Notes: generated by a model from the sequence alone, not told the origin. A stretch of 29,647 nt of DNA from JALOAD01 sp023228995 [NCBI: Candidatus Muiribacterium halophilum] (GCA_023228995.1 JALOAD010000042.1:1-29647), one strand, 5' to 3'; counted from the stretch's first letter, positions 15,933 to 25,213 are shown. Program-made: numbers and translations.

Positions 15933-16682
15933 CTATTTTTTTGCTTTTGATTTTAAACTTTCCAACATTTTTCTCATATTTGTACTTTTTAATAATTGTA
16001 TTGTATCTGGAGAACTTAAAAACTTCCTAAGTTCAGGATTAGTCATAACTTTTATAATATCAGAAGGATTTTTGACATCTATATCTTTTATTGTTTTTTT
16101 AAATTCTTTAGATTGCATTAACTCAATATAAGCCGGATTATTTGAAAGTTCTTTGATTAATTGTTCGCTGTTTTCAATTGATTTTTGGTTATTATCATTA
16201 TTATCATTAGAATAATTAAAAGATTCAGGCATAGACTTATCAAGTATTATTTTTGCAATTTTAGAATAATCAATAAATTTTGTATATTTTTTAAAATTTT
16301 TAATAAATATTGAATTATATTTTGGAAAATCAGGTTTTAATATATATGCCATATCTAAAATTGATATTGTAAAAATTAATATTACAAAAAGTTTTATAAA
16401 AGAAGGAAACAGCCCATAAAGATGATATTTTAAAGTTGAGAATAACGGCTTGTTTTTAATATTTTTATCAATTATCCTAGTTGCTACAAAAAATACAACA
16501 TAGGAAAGAAGTATAAAAATACCACCCTGAATATAACCTAATTTATCAATTAAACTAATTCCTGCGGTGTAAAGAAATATAGTATATATTAAACTAGAAG
16601 TTTCTTTGATATATCCTTTTAGTACACCAAGACTTGGTATTACTATTGTAATACAGATTAAAAAAATATCAATATATTTCAT
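15933..16682 (-). CDS. CvpA-family membrane protein with STI1-like tail
   Basis: A 249-residue protein. The N-terminal ~115 residues match the CvpA family (colicin V production protein type): four membrane helices at about 3-20, 27-45, 52-70 and 93-113, with the family's GxxKGxxxE pattern as GVLKGYIKETSSLI. The role of CvpA is poorly known; in other bacteria it affects envelope integrity and secretion. The long C-terminal extension (about 120-249) is unusual. Its last third has STI1-like motifs, NNPAYIELM and MTNPELRKFLSSPDTIQLL, similar to the exported protein at 11117-11623. AAGG lies 9 nt before the ATG. A terminator separates it from the upstream pfp gene, so it depends on read-through or on a promoter I cannot identify. 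Confidence 0.75.
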   Translation of the reverse strand: MKYIDIFLICITIVIPSLGVLKGYIKETSSLIYTIFLYTAGISLIDKLGYIQGGIFILLSYVVFFVATRIIDKNIKNKPLFSTLKYHLYGLFPSFIKLFVILIFTISILDMAYILKPDFPKYNSIFIKNFKKYTKFIDYSKIAKIILDKSMPESFNYSNDNNDNNQKSIENSEQLIKELSNNPAYIELMQSKEFKKTIKDIDVKNPSDIIKVMTNPELRKFLSSPDTIQLLKSTNMRKMLESLKSKAKK

Positions 16683-16700
16683 ATAAATTAACCTTGTGAT

Positions 16701-16728
16701 TAAAAAAGAGGTGCAAAAGCACCTCTTT
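16701..16728 (-). terminator. intrinsic terminator after pfp
   Basis: On the minus strand, a perfect 10-bp stem (AAAGAGGTGC pairing with GCACCTCTTT) with a TTTT loop is followed directly by a run of T. This is the clearest rho-independent terminator in the window, starting a few bases after the stop codon of the PPi-phosphofructokinase gene. Confidence 0.9.
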
Positions 16729-16732
16729 AGAT

Positions 16733-17965
16733 TTATACCATTCCTTTATGAAGTATTTTATCAACTCTAGGTGCACGAATTCTATGTGGCTGTGGGAATC
16801 CTGCTCCTAGAAGTGGTCTGCAATAAAGATAAAATTTATCAGTAACATCTTTTTTTATAAAATCGTAATAATCTTCAGGCATATAACGGGTTTTTCCAGC
16901 AATTTCATCTAATTTAACAATTTCATAATCAACTGAATAATTAGCTTTTCTTTTTATTACTATAGAACCGTCAATATTATACCATATAGCAAACTGTGCA
17001 GCTTTTTCTCCAACTTCTCTAGCTTCTTGAGCATCAACATCACTAACGCAGCCAAGAAATGATCTTTGAAGATAGCCGAATGTATCAGAACGAACTCTTT
17101 TTATACCAAGTTTTTCTTTTATTTTTTTGGATAAAGCATCACCTAAAGCACCAGTTCCAGATAATTGAACATTACCGTGTGCATCAGTTTCAGCATTGCC
17201 TTCCATTAATTTTGAAATAATAGGTATGCCTTTACTATCAGTTATACCTTCAGATACTGCTATCATACATCTACCTAATTTGTCATAAACTTTTTTTACA
17301 TCACTTAAAAATTCATCAATATTAAAAGCATGTTCAGGTAAATAAATAAGATGAGGACCATCATCATGATATTTTCTTGCAAGAGCAGATGCAGCAGTTA
17401 AAAATCCTGCATGTCTTCCCATAATTATACCAATATAAACTCCAGGAAGAGCTCTATTATCAAGATTAGCTCCCATAAAAGCCTGTGATACAAATCTTGC
17501 AGCCGAACCAAAACCAGGAGTATGATCATTATGTACAAGATCATTATCTACAGTTTTAGGTATATGAATTGCTCTAAATTCATAATTAGCTTTTTCGGCT
17601 TGTTCATTAACTATACGAACAGTGTCAGATGAATCATTTCCGCCCATATAAAAAAAGTATCTAACATCATGTGCTCTAAGTACATTGAAAATTTCTTTGC
17701 AATAAGCAAAGTCAGGTTTATCACGAGTGGATAATAATGCAGCACCTGGGGTTGTTGCAACTTTTTCAAGATTACTAGTTGTTTCTTGTGTAAGATCTAA
17801 AAAATCTTCTTCTACAATTCCCCTAACTCCATGTAATGCACCATAAACTTTGGTTATTTGAGGAAATTTTCTTGATTCAAGAACTGCTCCGACAAGACTT
17901 TGATTAATAACAGCTGTCGGTCCTCCTCCTTGAGCTATAACGACTTTTCCGGACAAAGTAGCCAT
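16733..17965 (-). CDS. pfp: pyrophosphate-dependent 6-phosphofructokinase
   Basis: A 410-residue glycolytic enzyme that phosphorylates fructose 6-phosphate with PPi; the reaction is reversible. Motifs: GGGPT at 13-17 in the phosphate-binding loop, GGNDSSDT at 108-115 (ATP-dependent enzymes have GGDGS here), the catalytic PKTVDNDL at 136-143 and MGRHAGFLT at 182-190. The Asn/Asp after the double Gly is the known marker for PPi rather than ATP use. The start is ATG 17965 because AAGGGG lies 6 nt upstream; the frame extends 15 more codons, whose sequence looks non-coding. PPi-dependent glycolysis fits an energy-limited fermentative metabolism. The gene is divergent from the prepilin peptidase gene. 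Confidence 0.93.
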   Translation of the reverse strand: MATLSGKVVIAQGGGPTAVINQSLVGAVLESRKFPQITKVYGALHGVRGIVEEDFLDLTQETTSNLEKVATTPGAALLSTRDKPDFAYCKEIFNVLRAHDVRYFFYMGGNDSSDTVRIVNEQAEKANYEFRAIHIPKTVDNDLVHNDHTPGFGSAARFVSQAFMGANLDNRALPGVYIGIIMGRHAGFLTAASALARKYHDDGPHLIYLPEHAFNIDEFLSDVKKVYDKLGRCMIAVSEGITDSKGIPIISKLMEGNAETDAHGNVQLSGTGALGDALSKKIKEKLGIKRVRSDTFGYLQRSFLGCVSDVDAQEAREVGEKAAQFAIWYNIDGSIVIKRKANYSVDYEIVKLDEIAGKTRYMPEDYYDFIKKDVTDKFYLYCRPLLGAGFPQPHRIRAPRVDKILHKGMV

Positions 17966-18000
17966 AAAACACCCCTTTACAAAGTTATTTTTGTATATAA

Positions 18001-18029
18001 AAAATAACATTTTCCATTATATTGGTCAA
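18001..18029 (-). promoter_or_regulatory. possible pfp promoter
   Basis: On the minus strand TTGACC (18029-18024), a 17-nt spacer and TATTTT (18006-18001). It would give a leader of about 30 nt carrying the AAGGGG ribosome binding site. The -10 is weak, and an alternative TATAAT lies at 18021-18016. Confidence 0.35.
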
Positions 18030-18040
18030 GTTATTGAGAT

Positions 18041-18069
18041 TTGAAAAATATTCAGTAATATTATATATT
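18041..18069 (+). promoter_or_regulatory. leaderless-type promoter of the pilus gene cluster
   Basis: TTGAAA at 18041-18046, a 17-nt spacer, TATATT at 18064-18069, then exactly 6 nt to ATG 18076. The longer in-frame start at 18022 lies upstream of the -35 and is excluded by this promoter. Confidence 0.7.
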
Positions 18070-18075
18070 TCTTCT

Positions 18076-18894
18076 ATGGAAAAAATTTTTTTCACAATAA
18101 TGGCATTTATCTTTGGATTGTTAACAGGAAGTTTTCTTAATGTTTGTATTTACAGAATACCTGCTGGTAAATCTATAGTATATCCGAGATCTCATTGTTA
18201 TAGTTGCGGTACTTATCTTAAAGTTCGTGATTTGTTCCCAGTATTAAGTCATTTTTTTAGTGGTGGAATTTGTAGAACTTGTGGTAGTGTTATTTCATTT
18301 AGATATTCTTTTATAGAGCTATTAACCGCAACTTTAACAGCTGTGTTTTTTTATAAGTTTTATTTTTCACTCACAACTTTATTTTTCATTATAATTCTGC
18401 ATTTTATGATTATAATAACTTTTATTGATCTTGATTATCTTATAATTCCAGACGGAATATCGGTTGGCGGTACTATTGCCGGATTTTTTATAAATTTTCT
18501 TATTATAATATTTGCTCCTTATGAAATACTAGAGATTGCAGGTTATAATCTTACTTTTGAAAGTGTAGTATTAGGAATTTTACTTGGTGGAGGAAGTCTT
18601 TTTTTAATATCTGTTTTGTCAGGTGGTGGAATGGGTGGGGGAGATATTAAACTCATGGCTGCTATTGGAGCATGGTTTGGAGTTGAATTTACAGCTTCAG
18701 TATTATTTTTGAGCTTTATTCTTGGAGCTGTTATTGGAGTTTTTTTAATAATTACAAAAATAAAAAGTAGAAAAGATTATGTTCCGTTTGGACCATATAT
18801 TGCTGTAGCTGTATTAATAACAATGTATTTTGGCTCAGATGTGATGTATAAAATAGGAAGTAATATAATATGGAATTTAAGATTAGGTATTTAA
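18076..18894 (+). CDS. pilD: type IV prepilin peptidase / N-methyltransferase
   Basis: A 272-residue integral membrane aspartyl protease that cleaves prepilin leader peptides and methylates the new N-terminus. The methyltransferase-associated part has its two CxxC pairs (CYSC at 41-44, CRTC at 66-69). The peptidase part has the two catalytic aspartate motifs: FIDLDYLIIPD at 116-126 and GGGMGGGDIKLMA at 183-195. Six to eight membrane helices are expected. ATG 18076 (MEKIFF) is preferred over the upstream in-frame ATG because the promoter places the transcript start exactly there. Two prepilin genes follow, the first overlapping by 25 nt, so enzyme and substrates are probably produced together. 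Confidence 0.93.
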   Translation: MEKIFFTIMAFIFGLLTGSFLNVCIYRIPAGKSIVYPRSHCYSCGTYLKVRDLFPVLSHFFSGGICRTCGSVISFRYSFIELLTATLTAVFFYKFYFSLTTLFFIIILHFMIIITFIDLDYLIIPDGISVGGTIAGFFINFLIIIFAPYEILEIAGYNLTFESVVLGILLGGGSLFLISVLSGGGMGGGDIKLMAAIGAWFGVEFTASVLFLSFILGAVIGVFLIITKIKSRKDYVPFGPYIAVAVLITMYFGSDVMYKIGSNIIWNLRLGI

Positions 18895-19436
18895 GAGGAT
18901 TTTCACTTATAGAAGTTGTTGCGACAGTTGCTCTTCTAGGTATGGTAGCTGTTCCTTTTTTAAATATTTTTCTTTCAGGAAATAAAATGTCTGGAGAAAG
19001 TAAGGAAGACCTTGTTGCAATAAATCTAGCTCGTGAAAAAATAGAACAAATTACTTTGACGATTTTTGAAAATCTTGAAGAAGATTATTATATATTTAGA
19101 GATATTTATAAAGATACAATACATCAAGAATTTAAAGATGCTGATGAAAATAGAGCAAAATTTTATGAAGTATATTCTGATGTTTGGACAGAAGAAAGAA
19201 AAGAAAATTTTCCTAGAGTTTATAATAGATTTATATCAATTCTTGAAAATCGTGGTCCAATAAGAACTTATAATTCATACTCTGATTTTTTTAACGATTT
19301 TAGAAGATATACTGTAGTTGAGGATTACAATAGTGATAAAAAAAGTGTTAGTATAAAAAAAATAACTGTATATGTTTTTAATCTTAAAACAGAAAAGGAG
19401 TATAAATTATCTACGCTTATAACAGATTATAAATAG
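18870..19436 (+). CDS. prepilin-type minor pilin or pseudopilin
   Basis: A 188-residue protein with a class III signal: a short basic leader, MEFKIRYLRG, then FSLIEVVATVALLG with Glu at +5 of the mature form. Cleavage after Gly10 is expected. Behind the hydrophobic helix is a soluble domain rich in charged and aromatic residues, without cysteines. Such proteins form the tip of type IV pili or type II secretion pseudopili (PilV/GspI-like by N-terminus). It overlaps the peptidase gene by 25 nt and AGGAAG lies about 9 nt before the ATG. Whether the machine is a pilus or a secretion system cannot be decided: no ATPase, secretin or PilC gene is in the window. Confidence 0.88.
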   Translation: MEFKIRYLRGFSLIEVVATVALLGMVAVPFLNIFLSGNKMSGESKEDLVAINLAREKIEQITLTIFENLEEDYYIFRDIYKDTIHQEFKDADENRAKFYEVYSDVWTEERKENFPRVYNRFISILENRGPIRTYNSYSDFFNDFRRYTVVEDYNSDKKSVSIKKITVYVFNLKTEKEYKLSTLITDYK

Positions 19437-19467
19437 TAGAAAATTGTTTAATATATTGAGGAATTAT

Positions 19468-20070
19468 ATGACAAAAAAAGGCTTTACATTTGCAGAACTG
19501 ATGATTGCAGTTGGTATAAGTACTGGTGTAATGGCAGTTGTCTTTACTTTTTATATTATGGTTAATAAATTTTATTATGTTGGAGCTAATAAATCTATTC
19601 TTGTATCTGATATGAAAAATTCAGTTAATATTATGGTTGAAGAATTATCAAGAATTGAAAAAATAATTGATATGGGTGATGATTATATAGAAGCTGAAAT
19701 ACATTCTATGAAAAAAAAAGATAATTATGGTAATTCGCTTGAAAATGTAAAATATGAACTTGATAGAAAAGAAAATAAATTATATCGTATTTATGAAAAC
19801 AGAAAAAAAATGATATTTACATCAGATTCGATAAATGAATATGAAAATGAAAAAATACCGCTTATAAGACCTTATATAAAAGCATATGAATCTGTTGGAT
19901 ATATTTACTATAAACCTGATTATAATGATAGTGAAAAAACTGAAAGAGTTGTTTTTATTGAGATTAATCTTTTTGGAAATATAAAAAAAGAGCATCTTTT
20001 TATTAGAACAGGTGTTAGACTAGAATTTAGGCATTCAAAAGTAATTCAGCCTTATTGGAGTTTTAATTAA
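19468..20070 (+). CDS. prepilin-type minor pilin, PilW/GspJ-like
   Basis: A 200-residue prepilin. Leader MTKKG is followed by FTFAELMIAVGISTGV with Glu at +5; cleavage is expected after Gly5. The mature part has the long N-terminal helix, a helical region with NSVNIMVEELSRIEKII, and a beta-rich domain with a YELDRKENKLYRIYEN-type strand pair, as in PilW and GspJ. ATG 19468 is chosen because GAGG lies 6 nt upstream and the leader length then fits; an in-frame ATG at 19444 would add 8 unlikely residues. It follows the other prepilin gene by 31 nt. The order of peptidase and two minor prepilins suggests they assemble at the pilus tip. Confidence 0.88.
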   Translation: MTKKGFTFAELMIAVGISTGVMAVVFTFYIMVNKFYYVGANKSILVSDMKNSVNIMVEELSRIEKIIDMGDDYIEAEIHSMKKKDNYGNSLENVKYELDRKENKLYRIYENRKKMIFTSDSINEYENEKIPLIRPYIKAYESVGYIYYKPDYNDSEKTERVVFIEINLFGNIKKEHLFIRTGVRLEFRHSKVIQPYWSFN

Positions 20071-20098
20071 ATTTAAAATAACTGTTTAAGGGGTATAT

Positions 20099-20317
20099 AT
20101 GAAAGAAAAAAATCTAAAGTTTGAACAAGCTTTAAAAGAGCTTCAAAGTATAGTTGAACATTTTGAAAACGGTGATATTGAACTTGATGATGCTATAGAA
20201 AAGTTTAAAAGAGGTAGTGAACTTGTAAAAATTTGTGAAACTAAGTTAAATGATGCTGAAGGAAAGATAAATGAACTTCTTGGAAATAATCAGGTCAGGG
20301 AGATGAAAGATGAATGA
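20099..20317 (+). CDS. xseB: exodeoxyribonuclease VII small subunit
   Basis: A 72-residue protein of typical length. It matches the XseB core: LKFEQALKELQSIVEHFE, then the GDIELDDAIEKFKRGSEL helix and a last helix around CETKLNDAEGKI. Exonuclease VII degrades single-stranded DNA; several small subunits bind one large XseA subunit. xseA is not in the window. AGGGG lies 5 nt before the ATG. It overlaps the ispA start by 8 nt, the widespread xseB-ispA arrangement. Confidence 0.92.
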   Translation: MKEKNLKFEQALKELQSIVEHFENGDIELDDAIEKFKRGSELVKICETKLNDAEGKINELLGNNQVREMKDE

Positions 20318-21197
20318 AAAATTAACTAAATATTTTAGTGATGTAAAATTAAGAATTGATAATTCACTTGAGAGATATATTGAGGATTTTGAAAATCCAG
20401 CTTCAATTGTTGTGGAAAGCATGAAATATTCACTTTTTGCAGGTGGCAAAAGAATTAGACCAGCACTTGCTTTTATGACATCAGAACTTCTTGGAGTAAA
20501 TATAAATGAAATAATCCCATTTGCATGTGCTATTGAAATGGTTCATACATATTCACTTATTCATGATGATCTTCCAGCTATGGATAATGATAATATTAGA
20601 CGAGGTTTACCTACAAATCATATAAAATATGGAGAAAACATAGCGATTTTATCTGGAGATGCTCTGCTTACTCATTCTTTCGAAGTACTTTCATATTTAA
20701 ATGATAATATTGATTATAATACTTTTATAAGAGTTCTTAGAGAATTTACATTGGCGTCGGGTTATAATGGTATGATAGCAGGACAGATTGCTGATGTTTT
20801 ATATGAAAACAAAGATATTGATCATGATACATTAAGATATATTCACCTTAATAAAACAGGTAAAATAATAAATGCTTGTCTTAGAATTCCAGCAATAATA
20901 GCAAAAGTTGATGAAAATATATTAGAAAAAATTGATTCTTTGGGCAAATTACTTGGTATGTTATTTCAGATTACAGATGATATACTCGATGTTAAAGGTA
21001 ATGTTCAAAAACTTGGTAAAACTCCTGGGAAAGATGCTAAAAACAACAAAAACACTTATATAAAACTGTTTGGTATTGAAAAAACTCAGGAAATGGCAAA
21101 AAATGTTTATAATGATGTAAATGGAATATTAAAAGAACTTGATGCAACTGAACTTTTTTATGAACTTTCAGATTTTATTTACAAAAGAGATTATTAG
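20310..21197 (+). CDS. ispA: polyprenyl (geranyl/farnesyl) diphosphate synthase
   Basis: A 295-residue trans-prenyltransferase that condenses isopentenyl diphosphate with allylic diphosphates to make the C15 or C20 chain used for quinones and undecaprenyl carriers. The FARM motif is DDLPAMDND at 86-94 and the second Asp-rich motif DDILD at 223-227; both bind Mg-diphosphate. GGKRIRP at 45-51 binds the homoallylic substrate. The spacing of the first motif (DDxxxxD) is that of bacterial farnesyl/geranylgeranyl synthases, so product length is not certain. It sits with ispF and dxs of the same pathway. Confidence 0.93.
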   Translation: MNEKLTKYFSDVKLRIDNSLERYIEDFENPASIVVESMKYSLFAGGKRIRPALAFMTSELLGVNINEIIPFACAIEMVHTYSLIHDDLPAMDNDNIRRGLPTNHIKYGENIAILSGDALLTHSFEVLSYLNDNIDYNTFIRVLREFTLASGYNGMIAGQIADVLYENKDIDHDTLRYIHLNKTGKIINACLRIPAIIAKVDENILEKIDSLGKLLGMLFQITDDILDVKGNVQKLGKTPGKDAKNNKNTYIKLFGIEKTQEMAKNVYNDVNGILKELDATELFYELSDFIYKRDY

Positions 21198-21272
21198 GGA
21201 AGAATTTAAAAGCTGGGAAAGTCCGGGGTTCGGGATACGAGAAATTAATAATTAAAAATAAAGGATTTTATT

Positions 21273-21749
21273 ATGCGAACTGGATTAGGATACGATGTAC
21301 ATAAACTTGTTGAAGGAAGAAAACTTATTCTTGGTGGAGTAGAAATCCCTCATAAACTTGGATTACTTGGACATTCAGATGCAGATGTGCTTATTCATGC
21401 AATAATGGATTCTTTACTTGGAGCTATGGCTCTTGGGGATATTGGCAAATATTTTCCTGATACAGATGAAAAATTTAAAGATATTGATTCAAGAATACTT
21501 TTAAGAAAAGTAAAAAAACTTCTTGAAGAAAAAAACATGGAGATTTCTAATATTGATAGTATTATAATTGCTCAAAAACCAAAACTTGCTGATTTTATTG
21601 AAAAAATGCGTTTTAATATTGCAGAAGATCTTGGTATATCTATTGATAAAGTTGGAGTAAAAGCTACAACTGAAGAATATCTTGGTTTTACAGGTAATGA
21701 GCAAGGTATAAAATCTCTTGCAAGTTGTTTGATTAGGAGGATTTTATGA
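21273..21749 (+). CDS. ispF: 2-C-methyl-D-erythritol 2,4-cyclodiphosphate synthase
   Basis: A 158-residue MEP-pathway enzyme that cyclises CDP-ME 2-phosphate to MEcPP with release of CMP. The metal ligands Asp8, His10 (GYDVHKL) and His42 (in [12 protein letters not shown]) and the FPDTD motif at 61-65 are intact. Length is normal for the homotrimeric enzyme. AAGGA lies 7 nt upstream of the ATG. The 75-nt gap after ispA contains a short G-rich stretch without clear structure. The stop overlaps the dxs start as ATGA. Its position between ispA and dxs is less usual than the direct ispA-dxs linkage. Confidence 0.95.
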   Translation: MRTGLGYDVHKLVEGRKLILGGVEIPHKLGLLGHSDADVLIHAIMDSLLGAMALGDIGKYFPDTDEKFKDIDSRILLRKVKKLLEEKNMEISNIDSIIIAQKPKLADFIEKMRFNIAEDLGISIDKVGVKATTEEYLGFTGNEQGIKSLASCLIRRIL

Positions 21750-23611
21750 GAGATAGATTAAAAGATCTTATAAGTCGTATAAAAAAATTAACTTATGATG
21801 AAACTTCTGAATTATGTGCTGAACTTAGAGATTATATAATTGATGTAGTTTCCAAAAACGGTGGACATCTTGCGTCTTCTCTTGGAGCTGTAGAAATATC
21901 TGTACTTCTACATAGAATACTTTCAACACCTGAAGATAAAATTATATGGGATGTTGGTCATCAAGCTTATGCTCATAAAATATTGACTGGAAGAATAGAT
22001 GAATTTCAGACTTTAAGAACTTATGGCGGAATTTCAGGATTTCCTAGAACTTGTGAAAGTCCACACGATGCTTTTTCTGTAGGACATAGTTCAACTTCTA
22101 TATCAGCAGCTGTCGGATATGCAGTTGGAAAAAAGCAGCAAAATAAAAACAATACAATTGTAGCAGTAATTGGTGACGGTTCTATATCTTCAGGAATGCC
22201 GTTTGAAGCTATGAATCAAGCTTCTCAAATAAAAGATTTAGATATTACTGTTATTCTTAACGATAATGAAATGTCAATTTCTCCAAATGTTGGAGCATTA
22301 TCAAGATATTTTAACAATCTAAGAACAGATCCGATTTATATTGGTATTCGTGATGATGTAGAATATCTTATATCAAAAATACCTGCAATTGGTAAAAATA
22401 TGATAAATGTTTTGGAGAGAGTTAGTACAGGATTAAAAACAGTGATAGATCCTGGAGCTTTTTTCTTACATCTAGGCTGGGATTATTATGGACCGGTTGA
22501 TGGACATGATATTAATGCTTTAAATAAAATACTTAAAAAAGTTTTAAAAATAAAAGGTTTAAAAATACTTCATGTAATTACCAAAAAAGGTAAAGGTTAT
22601 TTACCAGCAGAAAAAGAACCTTCAAAATTTCATGGAGTTGGAATATTTAACAAAGAAACTGGTGAACTTGGTAAAAGTTCAAGTGTTTCTGCAACAAGTG
22701 TTGTATCAGATTATCTTGTAGAATTAGGTGAAAATTATAAAGAATTAAATGTTATAACTGCTGCAATGCCCGATGGTACAGGTACAAAAAAATTTGGAGA
22801 ATTATTTCCAAATAGATATTTTGATATAGGAATTTCAGAAGAACATGCTACTACTTTTGCAGCTGGTATGTGTTTAGATGGACTTATTCCTGTTGTTGCA
22901 ATATATTCTACTTTTATGCAAAGATCAATTGATCAAATAATGCATGATGTTGCATTACAAAATCTACCTGTTGTATTTTTGCTTGATCGAGGTGGAGTTG
23001 TTGGTGAAGATGGTGGAACTCATCATGGAACATTTGATTTTTCATTTATGAGAATGATTCCCGAAATGATTGTATCTGCTCCAAAAGATATTGAAGAATT
23101 AAAAGATATGATGTTTACTGCTGTAAAACAGAGATTAAAACCGTTTTCTATAAGATATTCAAGAGGTAAAATAGCTTATGCTACTCCAAGAGAAAGAAAA
23201 ATTATTGAACCTGGTAGTGTTGATATAATAAAAGAAGGTGGAAAAATTGCTGTAATAACAAATTCATATATTGTTGAATTTGCTCAAAAAGGTCTTGAAG
23301 ATATTGATTGTGGAATTTATAATTTTAGATTTGTAAAACCAATTGATTATAATACTGTTAAAAAAATATGTAATATGTATAAAAAAGTCATTATTTTTGA
23401 AGATAATACAGTATGTGGTGGTCTTGGAAGTGCTTTTTTGGAAGAATGTGCTGATTTTGAGAAAAAACCTATAATAATACTTAAAGGAATACCTGATGAT
23501 TTTGTTGAACATGGAGATCAAAATATATTAAGAGAAAAATTGGGATTTTCATCAAATTCAATAAGAAACTTTATGCTTTCTCATGGAGCTGAGATTGAAA
23601 AAGCGTATTGA
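21746..23611 (+). CDS. dxs: 1-deoxy-D-xylulose-5-phosphate synthase
   Basis: A 621-residue thiamine-diphosphate enzyme that makes DXP from pyruvate and glyceraldehyde 3-phosphate, the first and usually limiting step of the MEP pathway. The ThDP-binding motif runs from GDGSISSGM at 143-151 to NDNEMSI at 172-178. GHSSTSIS at 113-120 and the transketolase-like second domain with the catalytic Glu in [13 protein letters not shown] are all present, as is the C-terminal transketolase domain. Length is normal and no motif is missing. It is translationally coupled to ispF (ATGA overlap) and followed by tlyA with a 17-nt overlap. Confidence 0.96.
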   Translation: MRDRLKDLISRIKKLTYDETSELCAELRDYIIDVVSKNGGHLASSLGAVEISVLLHRILSTPEDKIIWDVGHQAYAHKILTGRIDEFQTLRTYGGISGFPRTCESPHDAFSVGHSSTSISAAVGYAVGKKQQNKNNTIVAVIGDGSISSGMPFEAMNQASQIKDLDITVILNDNEMSISPNVGALSRYFNNLRTDPIYIGIRDDVEYLISKIPAIGKNMINVLERVSTGLKTVIDPGAFFLHLGWDYYGPVDGHDINALNKILKKVLKIKGLKILHVITKKGKGYLPAEKEPSKFHGVGIFNKETGELGKSSSVSATSVVSDYLVELGENYKELNVITAAMPDGTGTKKFGELFPNRYFDIGISEEHATTFAAGMCLDGLIPVVAIYSTFMQRSIDQIMHDVALQNLPVVFLLDRGGVVGEDGGTHHGTFDFSFMRMIPEMIVSAPKDIEELKDMMFTAVKQRLKPFSIRYSRGKIAYATPRERKIIEPGSVDIIKEGGKIAVITNSYIVEFAQKGLEDIDCGIYNFRFVKPIDYNTVKKICNMYKKVIIFEDNTVCGGLGSAFLEECADFEKKPIIILKGIPDDFVEHGDQNILREKLGFSSNSIRNFMLSHGAEIEKAY

Positions 23612-24377
23612 TTCTATACTTTTTGAAAAAGATTTTTATGAAAGTAGATCAAAAGCTCAGGCTGCTGTAATGACAGGTAAGGTTTTTGTTAATGGTCAAA
23701 AAGTAATAAAGTCTGGTGATAAATTTAATGAAGATGATATATTAATTGAAGTAAAAGAAGATTTTCCTTATGTAAGTCGAGGAGCATTAAAACTCCTTAC
23801 TGCAATGAGAGAATTCGAAATTGATTTTGATAAAGTTACAGCTATTGATATTGGAGCTTCAACTGGTGGATTTACTGATGTAATGCTTAAAAATGGAGCA
23901 AAAAAAGTACTTGCTCTTGATGTTGGTTATAATCAGCTTCATTATTCGCTTAGGACTAATGATAAAGTTATTTGTCTTGAAAAAACAAATGCAAGAACTT
24001 TTGAGGATAAAACACTTTTAAATAGTTTTGATGTTGCAGTTGGAGATCTTTCATTTATTTCAATAACAAAAATATATGAAAATATGCGTAAATATGTTAA
24101 AGATTCTGGGATTTTAATATTTCTTATAAAACCACAATTTGAAGCTTGTAAAAATGAAATAGGCAAAAGAGGTCTTGTAAAAGATATTTTGATTCACAGA
24201 AGAATAATTTTAGATATTATAGAATTTATCAATTCTTTTGAAGATACTGTTGAAAATCTTTGTCCTTCTGATATTAAAGGTAATAAATCAGGTAATCAAG
24301 AATATCTTATAAAAATTATTAAAAAAAATAATAAAAAACCTCTTTATGAAGAAATGCTAAAAAAGGCTGGTTTATGA
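23595..24377 (+). CDS. tlyA: TlyA-family rRNA methyltransferase (S4 plus FtsJ-like domains)
   Basis: A 260-residue protein of the TlyA/hemolysin A family; characterised members 2'-O-methylate 16S and 23S rRNA. An N-terminal S4 RNA-binding domain (about 1-60: [21 protein letters not shown]) is followed by a Rossmann methyltransferase domain with the SAM-binding IDIGASTGGFTDVML and a GDLSFIS motif. The start is taken as TTG 23595, because GGAG lies 6 nt before it and the protein then begins with the usual KKR. An in-frame ATG at 23583 would place the GGAG inside the gene. It overlaps the dxs end by 17 nt. The order dxs-tlyA-nadK is conserved in many low-GC bacteria. Confidence 0.9.
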   Translation: MKKRIDSILFEKDFYESRSKAQAAVMTGKVFVNGQKVIKSGDKFNEDDILIEVKEDFPYVSRGALKLLTAMREFEIDFDKVTAIDIGASTGGFTDVMLKNGAKKVLALDVGYNQLHYSLRTNDKVICLEKTNARTFEDKTLLNSFDVAVGDLSFISITKIYENMRKYVKDSGILIFLIKPQFEACKNEIGKRGLVKDILIHRRIILDIIEFINSFEDTVENLCPSDIKGNKSGNQEYLIKIIKKNNKKPLYEEMLKKAGL

Positions 24378-25213
24378 CAAAAATTATTAAAAAAATACAT
24401 ATATGCTATAATCTTGATAAAAAAAATTCTTATGAAATAAGTTTAAAACTTAAATCTATATTAGATAAATATAATATTTTAGCAAATATTTTTGAAATGA
24501 AAGAATATAATGAAATAAATGATAAAAAAGATTGTCATGCAATAATATCAGTTGGTGGAGATGGAACATTTTTGAAAATAGCAAGATATGCTGTTAAGCA
24601 AAATATACCTATTGTTGGAGTTAATCTTGGCAGACTTGGTTTTTTAAATGAAATTGAACCTGAAAAAATGGAATTTTTTATTAAAAAACTTGTTGATAAC
24701 AATTATGAAATTACTGAAAGAACAATACTTAAAGTAAAAATATTTGATGAATATAATCATGTTTTATCAGAAGATACAGCAATAAACGATATTGTTTTTA
24801 CAAGAGGAGCTGTTGCAAGAATGATAAAATTAAGTTTAAGTATAAATAAAAATATTGTTGAAACTTATCATGGAGATGGAGTTATAATATCGACTCCTTC
24901 AGGTTCAACAGCTTATTCGCTTTCAGCAGGAGGACCAATTGTATCAGCTGAACTTTTAGGTATTGTAATTACGCCTTTATGTCCTCATTCACTTCATTCA
25001 AGGACAATAGTTTGTAAAGATAATGCTATAATAGGAATTGAATTTGATCCATTATTAAATGAAGAAACAGTAATTACAGTTGATGGTCAAATGTTTGCAA
25101 AAATTGAAAAAACAAATAGAATTGAAATTAAAAAAAATAAAGATTCATTAAAAGTCATAGATTTTGGAACACAGAATTTTTATTCACTTATAAAAGAAAA
25201 ACTATTGAAATAA
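24374..25213 (+). CDS. nadK: NAD kinase
   Basis: A 279-residue enzyme that phosphorylates NAD to NADP. The catalytic GGDGT is at 61-65, the NAD-binding NDIV motif at 138-141 and the conserved TPSGSTAYSLSAGGP at 174-188. Length and motif order are normal. The start overlaps the tlyA stop as ATGA. NADPH produced downstream is needed by the isoprenoid pathway encoded next door, but this linkage is common and need not be regulatory. Confidence 0.95.
   Translation: MTKIIKKIHICYNLDKKNSYEISLKLKSILDKYNILANIFEMKEYNEINDKKDCHAIISVGGDGTFLKIARYAVKQNIPIVGVNLGRLGFLNEIEPEKMEFFIKKLVDNNYEITERTILKVKIFDEYNHVLSEDTAINDIVFTRGAVARMIKLSLSINKNIVETYHGDGVIISTPSGSTAYSLSAGGPIVSAELLGIVITPLCPHSLHSRTIVCKDNAIIGIEFDPLLNEETVITVDGQMFAKIEKTNRIEIKKNKDSLKVIDFGTQNFYSLIKEKLLK

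Noticed and set aside
15892-16131. Plus-strand open frame of 79 codons
   Set aside because: It lies antisense to the well-supported CvpA-like gene, has no ribosome binding site and a composition typical of a shadow frame.
18022-18075. Upstream ATG as start of the prepilin peptidase
   Set aside because: It precedes the -35 element; the extra residues do not match the family, whose N-terminus fits ATG 18076.
21200-21245. G-rich stretch with GGGGTTCGGGA, resembling the T arm of a tRNA
   Set aside because: No matching acceptor stem, D arm or anticodon arm can be folded around it.
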